From contig JAMAHW010000109.1 of NCBI GenBank assembly GCA_023627715.1, forward strand, positions 1-64,000: 64,000 nucleotides of DNA. Reading direction: 5' to 3'. A program made the position numbers and the translations under genes. This document shows positions 23,219 to 34,237 of this stretch, one piece after another. Position 1 is the first letter of the stretch. Each line of letters opens with the position of its first letter. The DNA is from Periconia sp. R9002. Lineage: Eukaryota; Ascomycota; Dothideomycetes; Pleosporales; Periconiaceae. Below the pieces are notes generated by a model that saw only the letters and a program-made list of their open reading frames with translations, did no database searches and was not told where the DNA came from.

Positions 23219-25218
23219 GAATCAAGCTAAGTCGGTTGATTTTCTCAATAGATGTATCTATCGTCACAGAAACCGGAAGCTAGGGTTCTGAATGGATTTG
23301 TACCGTGTGGGAACGCGGTTACTGTTGTGAAGAGAATATTTTAGCCCCAAGGAAATTCTCCCGCCGCCACATCAAACTCTTAATGTCATCCAGGGGTCAC
23401 CACTACGGGGGCCTAGGATTCTCATACTAGATGCCCAGGATCTATACGACTTGAGTTTGGCTAAGCTGAGTCGGCTTGCAGGGCTTCCAACACTAATGCT
23501 GTTTAATTATATCGTCTTGATGGTAGGCTGAGGTTGCGCAGAGTGCAAGTAGAAGTAAGCTGGATTCGAAGGGAGCTGAAATAGGAGCTGAACGAACTGA
23601 AGCGGTTTTTCAGGCTCCGTTATGCCCCCTATAGCGACCACCCGGTAGAATTTTTCTTACTTTTGTTTTTACGTTTGGTCATCTGATACTACCCCATGAT
23701 GTGATGGTCGAGAGCTGGATTGAGGTTAGTCATGAGACTGGATATCAGGACGCCGACTGGTAGAGAGATACCGACGTATTGGGGAGAGAAAAGTAAAGTC
23801 TAGGCCTCATCAAGGAGGGGCTGTGAGGCAAGCACGAAAGCAACCTCGTGTACCAACTTTCGTACGACAATGCGATTGATTATAACTTCTGTTACCGTTA
23901 CATATGAGCCATCACCATTTGCAGTGTATGAGGTTTGGTGCCTGGTGGGGTGTCAGCAAAGCCGAGAGCGGCTGTGGTATGAATACATCGTATCTACAGA
24001 GGAAGGCATCCGCAGGACGGTAGCATGGCTCCAACAAAAGACTGAGTAGCTATGTAAAGGCGGGCGGGCTGTCTACAGCTACTGGCAGCCTTAACATGAC
24101 CGACTTGTAGTACCCATGAGCGAATATCTTTTCCGGTTTCGTTGCTTTTTTGTACCGTGAAAATGAACGTGTTTTTCCTCTAGTACAAACGTAAGGCTTT
24201 GATGAAAATTTGTTCTGCAATATCCACATTCATGCTCATATATTATGCGCATCGCGCCGAGGGTATCGAATGACACCTCATTCAGTGCAATTAGTACAGC
24301 TGGTCCACGTGGGATATGTAGGTTTCGAAGCGGTCTTGATCGCATTGCGATTCTGTCTTCGTTACAGAAACCCTCATTTTTGCGAGGGCGTATGATATCA
24401 AGTATGATGTCCGACACAATAGACTTGGCATTAGTGGAGAAATGACGGAATAATGGACAGAAAGAGTTGCTGTAATAACTACGACCACGCTAGGGGAAGT
24501 CGCGAATATCTTGATACTGTGGGCAATGGAAGAGGATGCGATTCTTGTCCTGAATAACGAATGGGACGACCTGAGGACGCTAACGCCAATTACCGGTAGG
24601 TAAGGGTGGGGTAAGATCGGAGCCGATGCTCACGTGATGGTTGGTTCACTTCATTACATATTTAAGCCAAGGCGATGCTGATGTGATGTATGGTGATATA
24701 GGCGGAGCTGAATCTACTTCGCGGCATCATGCCATACTGCTGGGGTCAAGCCCTTGCCACCGAAGCGGCTAGCGTGATGTCTCTCCACCCGATTTGTATA
24801 TGTAGTATCGCGTTTGCGCGCACGTCCAATGAAAGACGCAATGACACGACTACCAGTATTGAGCTGCGCCTTGCTTACTTTTGAAATATTCAATAAGTCA
24901 CGGGTGAAGTTCACCATCGCGAAGATCTTCCACGTCGATTCGTTCAATCGTATCCTCGTCTCATCACGCACACACCCTTGTTGAGCTGGAGAATCCATGT
25001 AGAGAAACTTCTCTAAGCCTCGACGGCGAATGTAACCATGAGCCATGCATCAGCCTGTATGCTATCCTTGGTGTGCTGAGCTGAGGAGACCACGAAAATC
25101 CGAATATAAGTTTGCGAGAGAGTAGGGCTTCTGGAGCACAATTTTTCCCATCTGCTTCACAAAGCCTTACACAAGACTGAGCTATATTGATACCATCTTA
25201 CCCATCAACATCCTAGCC
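23219..25218. other. 2-kb gene-poor accessory intergenic
   Basis: No reading frame with a recognisable domain. A 110-codon minus-strand frame at 25046-24714 (starting MAHGYIRRRG) is open but unrecognised. Sequences around 24640-24690 and 25095-25105 (GAATATAAG) lie upstream of the LysM gene and may belong to its promoter. The rest may be degraded repeat or pseudogene DNA. Confidence 0.4.
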
Positions 25219-25945
25219 ATGAAGTTATATCCGCTAGCCCTCCTCTTCGGCCTCGCAGTAAGTGTTGACCTAGATACCGAAAAGATTGATGTTCAAGACT
25301 AATCATGCAAAGGCGTCGCTTCCCAATCAATGCAAGCGTGAGGTTGGAGGATGTCTCTGGGAACCTTGCGCCAACGGTGCAGGCCACCTGTCTCCAGCCG
25401 TTGTGGCGGGAGACACCTGCTGGAAACTCCTGAACCAGCCTTCGCCAGGGGACTGGAATTACTTTGCCGAGTTCCGTAAACTGAATCCCCAAGTGGATCC
25501 TGACTGCACGAATCTCCAAATTGGACAGCGGTACTGCATTCCGCAACCCCCATCCCCGACTTGCCCAACGGACTGGAAAGATTCCAAACCCATTCCCCAA
25601 GGCGCTACATGCTGGGAGTTGGTGGGCGGCTACGGTGACCAAAGCCTCCTCACCAAATTCTACGCATGCAATCCAGGTGTCGATAGCCTGTGCCACAACC
25701 TTGTTCCTGGGCAAACCTACAAGATCCCTCCGAATTCTCCATACGTAACAACGGTCAACCCTAATACTGGTTGCACTCAAGGAGCGGCTTCCGATTTCAC
25801 AAAGGAGGGGATGTCATGCTGCGACCTCCTCGGACCTAATTGCAATGCCAAGCTGGATTGCTTCAAGCTTCTCAATAGCGACTACTTCAAACCTGGTGGA
25901 AGCTGCACTCCTCTTAAGCCTCGGCAGTATTGGCTTCCAGCATAG
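25219..25945 (+). CDS. secreted LysM-domain protein
   Basis: Exons 25219-25257 and 25313-25945 (intron 55 nt, GTAAGT, branch GACTAATC) give 223 residues. The first exon encodes a signal peptide (MKLYPLALLFGLA, then AASLPNQC). Two LysM-like repeats follow, each with the pattern GDTCWKLL..W..F..LNP..D..C.NLQIGQRYCI and GATCWELV..LLTKFYACNP..D..C.NLVPGQTYKI. Several extra cysteines suggest disulphides. Secreted fungal LysM proteins bind chitin or chitin oligomers and can mask cell walls or blunt plant chitin perception; that is family knowledge, not shown here. The intron falling exactly after the signal peptide is typical of such genes. Confidence 0.87.
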
Positions 25946-27406
25946 CGAGGGCGGTTACTGGAAGTGGAGGATTGGTGGAGTCTTTAAAAATTTGCTCTGA
26001 ATTTCCTTTTTGGCCAAGATTGCATAGCGATGGAGTATTACAGGACATTCATTAGTTGTTTCTAGTATTGTTCGGAGTTATCGTTTTCTAATTGTACTCT
26101 TCTCAATGATAATCAATCATGTTTACACAACATCCGGACGCAGAATTTGCGTTATCTACATCTTGCGGATGACACGATCGTTCAGATTGTCTCGAGATAA
26201 AAGACCTCATTATGCCCTAACATGACCATTGCTTCCGTGAGCTCGAGATAAAGTCGGCATGGCTCTTCGGCCCATGCACATGCAGTTACGCGGTTGATCA
26301 TGTCTGCCCCTTCGTCATGACGTTTTCTCACATCCAGTACCCGCACACATTCGCAGCGACTGACTTGAGATACTTTAAATCGGGTCACAACAGACAAGCT
26401 CTTGTTGTTGTTGGTTCTTATTACACCCTAAGGTACAGGCGCTCCATCTATGGTGCTACTCTCGCATCCATGGGTCTACGAATTGTCTGCCTCATAGAAG
26501 CGACTTAGAAATCACAATACACTTCCGATCATGGCCAAATTTCCTCGAAGAAGCTTTTCAAGGGGTATTTTCCCGGGGATGGATTTATCATCTGGATGCA
26601 TCAGAGAATCACCGCCGACGTTTATCGTACATTACTACGTTAATGTTAAAAACGAAATCTTTAGAGTTGTAAAGGAACAGTTCTCGTCCCTCTTTCTTCT
26701 GTTCTTCCAAAACGGAGGCTCTTGTTTGGCATTAGCTATGCCAAAAGTTTCAGTGTATGATAAAATATTTCGACAAAGTGTTGATTTATAGCTTTCTAAT
26801 AAATTTAAACTTAACAAGTGACCTATACCATTATATCATAATCCTTTAGTCCTGGCTGAGGATGTTATCAAGGGTTTTGCCACCTACCTGTGTCGATACT
26901 CAGGGTAGCAATACTCTGTGAGGATCAAATTCAATTTCATGCATGTAGTATTACGCCAGTTTTCTTATCACGTGCGCCAAGATCTGCCTGTATATTGATA
27001 TCCACATTATTGCGAGCTTTTACCTCTGTTGATACCGCAAGAAATCGACACCTTTCGACAATTATATTTTCTCTTTGCTTTTTCGTAATCCTTGCTCGAA
27101 GTTTGCCGAGCGCGAGCCTACACGAGACATAATTGGTCGCCAGGTAGGTCCTGCACATAGATGTCAGCCTAATCGGCTGATCCGTCTCGATCGGGACTCC
27201 AACTGACCGGAATTCTCGTATTCCAGGCGAAGGACAAACAACCGCATCTGCTACGTAAAACTTACAACTCTCCTGTGTACTCGACTCCGCCAAAGCCTCA
27301 AAGTCTACCCAGTCATCAGTGTCTTATCAGAGTACAGCGGTGATCGTCACTAATAGTCCTCTTTCTATACTAACCCCAGCTCGCATCGAACGCACATGGT
27401 GTGGTA
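25946..27406. other. intergenic containing a relic of a HET gene
   Basis: Mostly featureless DNA with the LysM 3' flank on the left and the HET gene promoter on the right. The relic at 26544-26633 is listed separately. Confidence 0.5.
26544..26633 (+). pseudogene. degenerate fragment of a HET-domain gene
   Basis: Translation in frame from 26544 aligns for 30 codons with residues encoded at 28927-29016 in the intact HET gene downstream, with 21 of 30 identical: shared blocks are EAFQGVF, ENHR and RLSY. At DNA level the block CTCGA-GAAGCTTTTCAAGG is nearly identical. Similarity fades on both sides and the frame stops soon after. This is the 3' portion of a second, now decayed, HET paralogue about 2.4 kb upstream of its counterpart. 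Confidence 0.75.
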
Positions 27407-29275
27407 ATGAGTTCCGAAGTCGACACCGGTGCTGCGCCTGCAAACCCTACGCTCCTTTCACCAGATGTCACAGGAAAACACCGCCCACAGGACAACTTTT
27501 ACACTCCTGTCAATTCACAATTCTACGAGAGCAATCCGTATTCAGACCTTGATCGTTCGAAGAGTGAGATACGTGTCTTACAACTGTGTCCGGTGCAGGA
27601 AGGGATTTCACTGGACGCGAGACTTATAACAATAAGTCTAGAATCTGTGGAAGAGGAGGGTAACCAATTCATCGCCATTTCTTACTCCGCCGGGAGTCAT
27701 ACAGAAACTGAGGCAATTTATGTTAATGGAATTCCGTTTAACGCATTCGCGAACCTTGCTCGTGCGCTGCGGCAAGTCGAGAAAGCAAGGCAAAAGGAGG
27801 GATTACGGCATACTCCGAAGCTCCTATGGGCAGACCAGGTCTGCATCAACCAATCCAACAAAGCTGAAAGAGGGCATCAAGTAGGCTTCATGCGTACGAT
27901 TTATCAGTCTGCAGAGTCTGTTTGGGCTTGTTTGGGAGAGAGTGCCGATCACGACCGATGTTTAGCGGTCATGCAGCTCTCGCAGAGTTGGTCAGGGCTA
28001 TCTCTTGACTTGCGAGATTATAAGATACTCGTGGAAGATCGAATGGTGGCGGATCTTCGGGATGAAGAATTTCAGCGAGATTGGAGTGCGATACAAGAGC
28101 TGCTAGGTTTTCCTTGGTGGCAAAGGGGCTGGGTTTATCAGGAAGTCGTTGTAGCTCAACACGTGTTACTCTTGTTCGGAGATTCAGTCATTGATTGGAA
28201 TGATTTTTCGGTGGCATTGCGAGGTATCATGCAGGTGGAGATAGCGCTTGCCCAGAGGTTCTTCGATTCCGTGGACGACGAAAGGGTGGAGATCGCAAGA
28301 ATAATCCAGTCTGAACTGAACAGTCGGTTCGCGGATTTCATGGTTGATGGTCGAGAAGAATGGATACAGACGGGAGAAAAGAACCTCATTGGAACTCTTG
28401 CGGATGCTCAAGGGTGCAAAGTTTCCGACATGCGAGATCGGATATTCGCTTTCGTGGGGCTTGCAAATCCCGATTATGGTATTGTGCCTGACTACTCCAT
28501 CTCTACGTCTGCAGTGTTTTCGCTGGCCTGCAAGCGCATTATACTTTACGAAAGACGGCTGAATGTCCTCAGCTGTTGCATAGCAGATGAAAGCAGATAC
28601 CAAAGGAGAGTAGATATTCCGTCTTGGACACCGGATTGGTCATTACCCGATGAAAGTTCATTCTCATTCATTTACGACCCAGTACTCAGCTTTCCTCCGT
28701 TCCAGGCTTCTGGAGATAGCTCGTCAGCTTCCACGTTCCTTTCAAACAATGTGTTTTCCACCAGCGTGCTGAGGATACAATGCTTGTTTATTGACAAAGT
28801 GGGGTCCGAGGAATCATTCGAAATACCATCCGCAAACGACATCCAAACTCTGGAAAACTGTGAACGCATAGTTGCATTGCGAGGTGATGATCCGAAAGCA
28901 CGTTACGCAATCGACCCGTCAAAGACTCTCGACGAAGCTTTTCAAGGGGTATTTTTCCGAGGAATGATTTATGATATGGTTGCACCAGAGAACCACCGCG
29001 AGCGTTTATCGTACATGGGACGTGAAACATTTAGGATAGGGAGTATTTTTCGTTCTCCCAAACAATATATTGGGGTGACGAAAAGGGCCGCTGGTGTGCG
29101 ACAAACTGATCATATATGCGTTCTGCTCGGGGCAAGTGTTCCTTTTATTCTTCGAAAGGTGGAAGATCATTTCGTACTCGTATCAGATGCGTATGTTGAG
29201 GGCCTTATGTACGGTGAGGCTATCAAAATGATGCAGCGGGGTGAATTAGAGGTAGTAACAATTGATATTCACTGA
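27407..29275 (+). CDS. HET-domain protein
   Basis: Single-exon gene of 622 residues starting at the ATG at 27407; the ATG at 27396 runs into a stop after three codons. The HET (heterokaryon incompatibility) domain lies at about 87-260: F-I-A-I-S-Y-S-A-G, LLWADQVCINQ (Cys146), then GHQVGFMRTIY and VWACLGE; FPWWQRGWVYQEVVVA and DMRDRIFAFVGLA follow. The C-terminus has the usual HET-protein tail (DHICVLLGASVPFILR, then YVEGLMYGEA). The normally tryptophan-containing A-I-S-Y-x-W-G is A-I-S-Y-S-A-G here. HET proteins trigger growth arrest or cell death on non-self fusion; whether this allele is active cannot be told. Confidence 0.9.
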   Translation: MSSEVDTGAAPANPTLLSPDVTGKHRPQDNFYTPVNSQFYESNPYSDLDRSKSEIRVLQLCPVQEGISLDARLITISLESVEEEGNQFIAISYSAGSHTETEAIYVNGIPFNAFANLARALRQVEKARQKEGLRHTPKLLWADQVCINQSNKAERGHQVGFMRTIYQSAESVWACLGESADHDRCLAVMQLSQSWSGLSLDLRDYKILVEDRMVADLRDEEFQRDWSAIQELLGFPWWQRGWVYQEVVVAQHVLLLFGDSVIDWNDFSVALRGIMQVEIALAQRFFDSVDDERVEIARIIQSELNSRFADFMVDGREEWIQTGEKNLIGTLADAQGCKVSDMRDRIFAFVGLANPDYGIVPDYSISTSAVFSLACKRIILYERRLNVLSCCIADESRYQRRVDIPSWTPDWSLPDESSFSFIYDPVLSFPPFQASGDSSSASTFLSNNVFSTSVLRIQCLFIDKVGSEESFEIPSANDIQTLENCERIVALRGDDPKARYAIDPSKTLDEAFQGVFFRGMIYDMVAPENHRERLSYMGRETFRIGSIFRSPKQYIGVTKRAAGVRQTDHICVLLGASVPFILRKVEDHFVLVSDAYVEGLMYGEAIKMMQRGELEVVTIDIH

Positions 29276-29393
29276 GCAGTAGACAATGGTGAGATTTGTA
29301 TGATTAGCAACTCTAAGATTGGATGATCAATGTATAAATGGTGGGAACGATACGTCAGGCTGCAATCTCCTCCATGCGCAACATAAGGTATAA

Positions 29394-29745
29394 GGCCCCG
29401 TTTAGTAACACTTTATGTTCACAATTTAGGTCGATTATAAGGGGTAAGGCTCGCTCGCCCTATAGGGGACCCACAGACACCTGAAGATTCTAATAGGAAA
29501 ATAGACCCCCTTAAGGTCTATTTTATATGTGGTTTGTTTACCTTCTTCTTTTAGTTTAGCTATTACTATAAGAAGTAATGCCGATACTAGTATATACACT
29601 AGCAGGGGATAAGAAGACATGAAGAAAAAAAGGCTATTTGATATGTGAAATAGACCTAAACTGTTACTGAACACCCCTATATTTACTATATTTATATAAT
29701 TTATAAGCATATGAATATGTTAAATGAAGGCTACTGAACGGGGCC
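29394..29745. mobile_element. MITE, PIF/Harbinger-like by TSD
   Basis: A 352-bp non-coding element bounded by 16-bp terminal inverted repeats: GGCCCCGTTTAGTAAC on the left and, reading inward from the right, GGCCCCGTTCAGTAGC (two mismatches). It is flanked on both sides by TAA (29391-29393 and 29746-29748), the target-site duplication of PIF/Harbinger elements. The interior is A/T-rich and contains another TIR-like GTTCAGTAAC on the minus strand near 29660. It has no transposase and would need an autonomous partner. Confidence 0.82.
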
Positions 29746-29770
29746 TAAGCTAACTTGTGACTCTCACTTT

Positions 29771-29970
29771 CACATACGACTATAGGACCATGAAAACAGA
29801 TTTTCTGTCTTGCTCTGCCAACTTTTACGAGATGTAACAGATAGTTTAGCAAAATTAGCTTCTGTATACGGACTTTAACATGCAAGTAACAGGCCACAGG
29901 TCACATTGGCGGCACACGTCGTAAGCGCTAGGATGCAGGGTAAGGTAAAAGCAGCAAGAAATAAGCAGGT
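29771..29970 (+). repeat. dispersed repeat, copy A
   Basis: The first 30 bases (29771-29800) match 36623-36652 with one mismatch. The following part, from AAACAGATTTTCTGTC through AAGCGCTAGGATGCAGGGTAA, matches 36358-36520 with mainly G-to-A and C-to-T differences. Same orientation as the copies on the far side of the P450 gene. No coding capacity. Confidence 0.65.
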
Positions 29971-30344
29971 TCTACGGCACAGCACAGCGACGTACACCTG
30001 CTAGTAGTCACGTTAACGATGTCACGAGCGACGGTTAAAAGATGTCTACTACAACAATTAGTTGATTGATTGATGCTTTTCTTAAACGACAGCAGGGTGC
30101 CAGGAAGGCCCGTAAGCTTACCTACCTAAACTACTTCTGTCTAATGCTAAGTGGTGGTTTTTGTCTGACCATGTGGCAGACCTAATGGTTCTTATTGTAC
30201 CATGAGCGTGGAAACATTACGCCGACAGTTTGTGACGCAGAAGTAGAGGTTAACCCAGTATATTTGTTCTTTATTGTCACACCAGCGCTTGCTCATTGTT
30301 ACACGCACAACAGCTACCCCTACAGGAGCTTCGAAAAAGGTCAA

Positions 30345-31643
30345 TTAAGATATTTCAGCCTCAATCAGACTCTCTGCTGCCCCAGGGTACGTGTAAATTT
30401 TCACAATATTCATACCCGCGGCATCCAGAAGCGAAGCCCACTCTGCCTCAGTTCGTTCACGCATTGCCCCAAGAGCAAACAGGGCTTGGTCCATGGTTGT
30501 CGCAGCTAGCGCAGGGTTTTCGTCCGCGACAACGATTTCGTTGATCAAAACACGACTATATCCAGGTTTTATGGCCGGCTTGAGGTTTTGGAGTATCTTG
30601 ACGCAGTCTTCATCTCCCCAGTCGTGAAGAACGGAATGCAAGTAGTATCCCCGAGCACCCTTCTCCGGTTGAGGGGTAAAGAAGTCGTAAGCTTTAGATG
30701 TGAATGTCTCGTTATCAGCCACATTTGAGATGACCTCCGCTCGGTCCTGAAGAAGCAGCCCACCAGAGAGAGGGGAGTGCTTGGCGGCCAATTCTGCGAG
30801 ATCATGGCCAATCCCACCACCAACATCGACCAGGACAAATTCGCTGTTGGCTGATTCGAATCCGTCGATAAGCCTCTCAGCAACTGGGTAGAAGCCCGGA
30901 TCACACCAACTAGGCTTGCCAGCACGGTAGGCGGTCATGAATGAGTTGAATTGCGCAAGGTATGGTGGGTTCGCATCTAACCACGCGAAGAATGGAAGTT
31001 TGGTGTTGTGTGCATACTGGAATGGTCCATCGACAATTGAGGTCGGATTGCGATATTCGATGCTCTTGAGATACTCTGGAATCCCCCGGAATGAAGGCCC
31101 GGCCACTCCATATGTGTAGCAAATTCCATCTTCGTATTTTTTTCTCGGCGAGACCAATGCTCAGAGGCGTACCGTGGAATTTGCCATTTGAGGCGTGGAC
31201 TAAATGCATGGCCGAAAGATGGTTCATGACTCGCGCTGATCACATTGTGAGTGAACTTGAAGGTATTCAAGCGGTTATACTACTCACTGATTAATTTGAG
31301 ATCTGCTCCCGTTTGTTCCGCGAGTCCTTCGGCTTTAATTCCATCCTTTGAATCTTTCAACTGCTGGAAGATACCAAGATCGACCGCGAGGCGACAATTG
31401 GCCGCCTTTGCCGGCTACATGGAAAGAGACGTAAGCGGATAATACCCTAAGAGACGAGGGCCGAATACTGACCTCAGCAAAGAAACTTCGCTGGATGAAC
31501 TCACTAGGGATCTCAAGAGCTGCAGTGAGTTTAGAGCTCAGCTCGAGGATTGTTTCGCGAGAGCCAGGCAGATTCTGACTGTAAGATTTGCTCGCGGTGG
31601 TCAGGCTGTCAATAATTTCCGAAACAGAAACTTGGGAAGCCAT
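30345..31643 (-). pseudogene. O-methyltransferase with a one-base frameshift
   Basis: Class I SAM-dependent O-methyltransferase of the fungal polyketide/secondary-metabolite type. Exons are 31643-31473, 31414-31288 and 31235-30345; introns of 58 and 52 nt fit well and the start has context CATCATGGC. In exon 3 the reading frame shifts at a run of seven A (31137-31143): upstream codes ..SIGLAEKK, downstream continues YEDGICYTYGVAG in the next frame, and the joined order is what the family has. The break is therefore one extra base, by mutation or sequencing error. Downstream the SAM motif VLVDVGGGIGH and HSVLHDWGDEDC with the catalytic His are intact. About 396 codons in total. A TATA-like stretch lies about 65-80 bp upstream of the start. 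If real, the frameshift removes the whole catalytic domain. Confidence 0.82.
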
Positions 31644-32133
31644 GATGTTGTGTGGAGAGGGCAATATTGGTCAAGCGGTGTTGTGTGTAGAAGCTGGTAT
31701 GGTGAAGGTATATAAGTATATAACTGTTGCCTGCCTAGCGCACAATCAACAGGCGAACCGACAAAGCAGCAAGGCGCCCGCAGGCAATGACATTGCGTGC
31801 CGCTCCGCCACGCTTGTGCAACTATGCCGTACCGCATGAATATTATTGGGCGGCTGTATGGAGCCTGACAAGCATCGGGATTACTATTAGCTCCTATTTC
31901 ACAATTAACTGCATGTAAGATTCAAATAGATTGCGGCGCGTATCTTTGGATTGCATTTGGCTCCCCACTCACAGTTAAATGCATGTAAGATTCAAATGGG
32001 TTACATTTGGCCCCCCAATTCACTGTTAACTGCATGTAAGATTGAGCTAAATTACAGCATGCATTTGTGGCGATTGGCCATACAACTCTCATCATATACC
32101 CTCGAAGTTCTCCATGTCACGATACTTCATCAC
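31644..32133. other. intergenic with imperfect tandem repeats
   Basis: Contains the O-methyltransferase promoter, including TATATAAG-like sequence around 31708-31722 on its left side, and the tandem repeat at 31891-32070 listed separately. Confidence 0.5.
31891..32070. repeat. three imperfect tandem copies, about 50-70 bp
   Basis: Three successive units each contain TTAA(C/A)TGCATGTAAGATT and end in GCATTTGG-like sequence: core positions near 31904, 31975 and 32026. The first two also share CAAAT(A/G)G(A/G)TT after the core. Noncoding; lies between two genes of the putative metabolite cluster. Confidence 0.65.
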
Positions 32134-33355
32134 TCAAGACCTTGAAGCATTACTCCAGTTCATTTCCAAGTCCGTGGTTTTAGTGATGACTCGATTAGAG
32201 CCACTGGACCCATGTTTGCTGTCCGTCGTATCGTCATTGCTTATGCCGAATGAGGTGGCGGACGCGGATGATCCTTGGCTCTTTTTCAAACGAAGAAAAG
32301 AGCCACTACCAAAACTGAGAAATCCGCCAGGGAAGAAAGGTCGCTGTTCCGTATCTGCTTCTCTTTTGAAACCCATGTTGAAGAATGGCCGCAGGTTTGG
32401 CACGCATGCGGCGATAATGATCACATTTGCTTCAACACTAGTACAACGGGATCAGTAAATCTCGCATCATTGGAAACTTGATACTCACATCACCCAAATA
32501 ATCGGGTCCACAGTACCATAAGTGAAATCCGCCAAGTCTGCCAGCTGGTACAGCTTCGTGGTCTTTACGATGGCGCAAATTGCCGCAAGCAACGTACATC
32601 CCATCATGAAACACAATCCAATCTTCGTATGCAACTTCAACTGAAGCTTCCAGAATGCAGTAATGGGGACAATCGCCAGGACGATATCGGTGACAGCGGT
32701 ATAGGCTGCTGGTTGTTAGCGCGATCCGAGTGAACGAGTGCTCGACTCACATTCAACAAAATATGAATATCCAGTCATTGCACCCGCTTTAAAGCATTTA
32801 GGACGCAGTTCTGGTGAGGGATCCCAGAGATATTCCGTTGGCAGACATTGTGTAAACAGCAAAACGCAGGAGATGCCTGCAATAACACATTGCGAAATTG
32901 CAAGGCCATACAACGCCTGTGAACGTAGACGATTAGGCGAGAGTAGTCGGTTGAGAAGTATCGCAACCGAGATATTAGGGAGTGAATATGACATGATTCC
33001 AAAAGGATTCGCGATGAGGTCGATCCTGACTGCTTTGCTGAGCTGACTGTGGCCTTTTTCTGCAAGAATCACAGCAGCGTGCTTTCCCATCCCCAGATGA
33101 ACATCATACGTAAAGATTCCCGTGCAAATGATAATCAGGGCCTCGTAAAGTCAGTATAGTAGAGTAGCTTAGGTTCGGTGTTCCTACCAAGGAGAAGAAT
33201 ATGAAGAAGTCGTCCCATCCCGGGGCGTACAAAATTTGAACGCGCGTAAATAGCTTAATCGCAACCGTTACAATACCAAGTATTGTGAACACCCATATAG
33301 TGACCAGAAGCTCCATACTTCGGTCATGGGTTAAATCGACGCCGGACGACGACAT
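32134..33355 (-). CDS. SAT4/rhodopsin-like seven-helix fungal membrane protein
   Basis: Exons 33355-33188, 33141-32751, 32708-32489 and 32437-32134 (introns 46, 42, 51 nt) give 360 residues. About seven hydrophobic segments, with W-D-D-F after TM2, YSLPNISVAILLNRLL, AYTAVTDIVLAIVP and NVIIIAACVPNLRPFF identify the fungal rhodopsin-domain/SAT4 integral membrane family (PTH11-related). The tail is Ser/Gly-rich and cytosolic. The second intron ends at a tandem CAGCAG acceptor, so one alanine may be optional. The family occurs often in metabolite clusters (satratoxin, PTH11-type receptors), but its role is not established. Divergent from the P450 gene. Confidence 0.85.
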
Positions 33356-34237
33356 AGTTGTGGGCGAAAATGTACGTTGGTTTTCTGAAGGTTTCTGCGC
33401 AAAGGACGGGTGGCACTGTCTGGAATGGCAAATGCGAACTCCCTAGTTTTTCTGGGATAAGTTTCTAAGAAATGAGTTTGAGAGGGAGGCGTAGCTATGG
33501 TGCCATGCAACCGATGCTGACTTTTCTTACTGTAAGAATGACCGGAGACCCGCGTGTACGACTATCGGGATACAACCCCTGGGCGGGCCTCTTAGCATTA
33601 TTACATACAGCGTAACACAAATTATGCGTCTTTTATTAAATTCATGCAAGTATGTATGCGAAAAATCGTATTCCGCTTCTTTCATGTCAGTATCTCACCA
33701 CTCCAATAGTGCTGAGGCAAGTGCCTCGAGTAGCGAGAAAGTGTAAGTGAGGTAATGACTGATTGTATTTTCTAGGTGACTGTGCGGCTTTAATGGAGCA
33801 GGCTAGACGGAACAACTATCTACCAATCAAACGCTCATAGTCCGTCAAAGATAGAGACTTCAAGTCAGAACTGTGCCTTTATGCAACCGTAATAAGTTTG
33901 CCTTCGGCGTCTTGAGTGGCTACGAAGCAAATGATTTGCCATCAGGCAAATGATTGGCAATCCCCCTCCAAGCTCAGGCTGCATAAGACTATAACCTACA
34001 AGGAGCGTGAAAGGAATACCTCTGCAGTTGCTTAGGTTAGATCACATTTTGTCTCGGACATCTACTTGGAACCCTGTCCGACATACAGTGGGGTCCATGA
34101 AGTTTCCCTTTGATAGCATGTGGAGACTTGTTCGCCAAAAATAACTGAAATATACATTCACATTGATCATTTATTAATTATACCATTCTGCTATCACTAT
34201 TGTAATTTCACATTGCATTCTTGTTTACAGGGCCAAG
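33356..34237. promoter_or_regulatory. bidirectional promoter region of membrane protein and P450
   Basis: This 882-bp region separates two divergent cluster genes. It contains a direct repeat GCAAATGATT at 33927-33936 and 33946-33955; between the copies TTGCCATCAGGCAA forms a dyad. Such paired sites are candidates for binding a cluster regulator, which is inference only. Confidence 0.4.

Larger units (their letters stand above)
29276..30344. other. intergenic with a MITE and a dispersed repeat
   Basis: Between the HET gene and the O-methyltransferase 3' end. The MITE (29394-29745) and repeat copy A (29771-29970) fill much of it and are listed separately. A minus-strand hydrophobic open frame at 29710-29435 lies inside the MITE and is not a gene. 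Confidence 0.6.

Noticed and set aside
24714..25046. 110-codon minus-strand frame
   Set aside because: Open and with an ATG, but no recognisable motif or splice continuation; not enough to call a gene.
25205..25780. 191-codon open frame opposite the LysM gene
   Set aside because: The plus strand has a signal peptide, an intron with proper signals and two LysM repeats; the antisense frame shows nothing.
29435..29710. Hydrophobic 91-codon minus-strand frame
   Set aside because: Lies entirely within the non-coding MITE and is explained by its A/T-rich interior.
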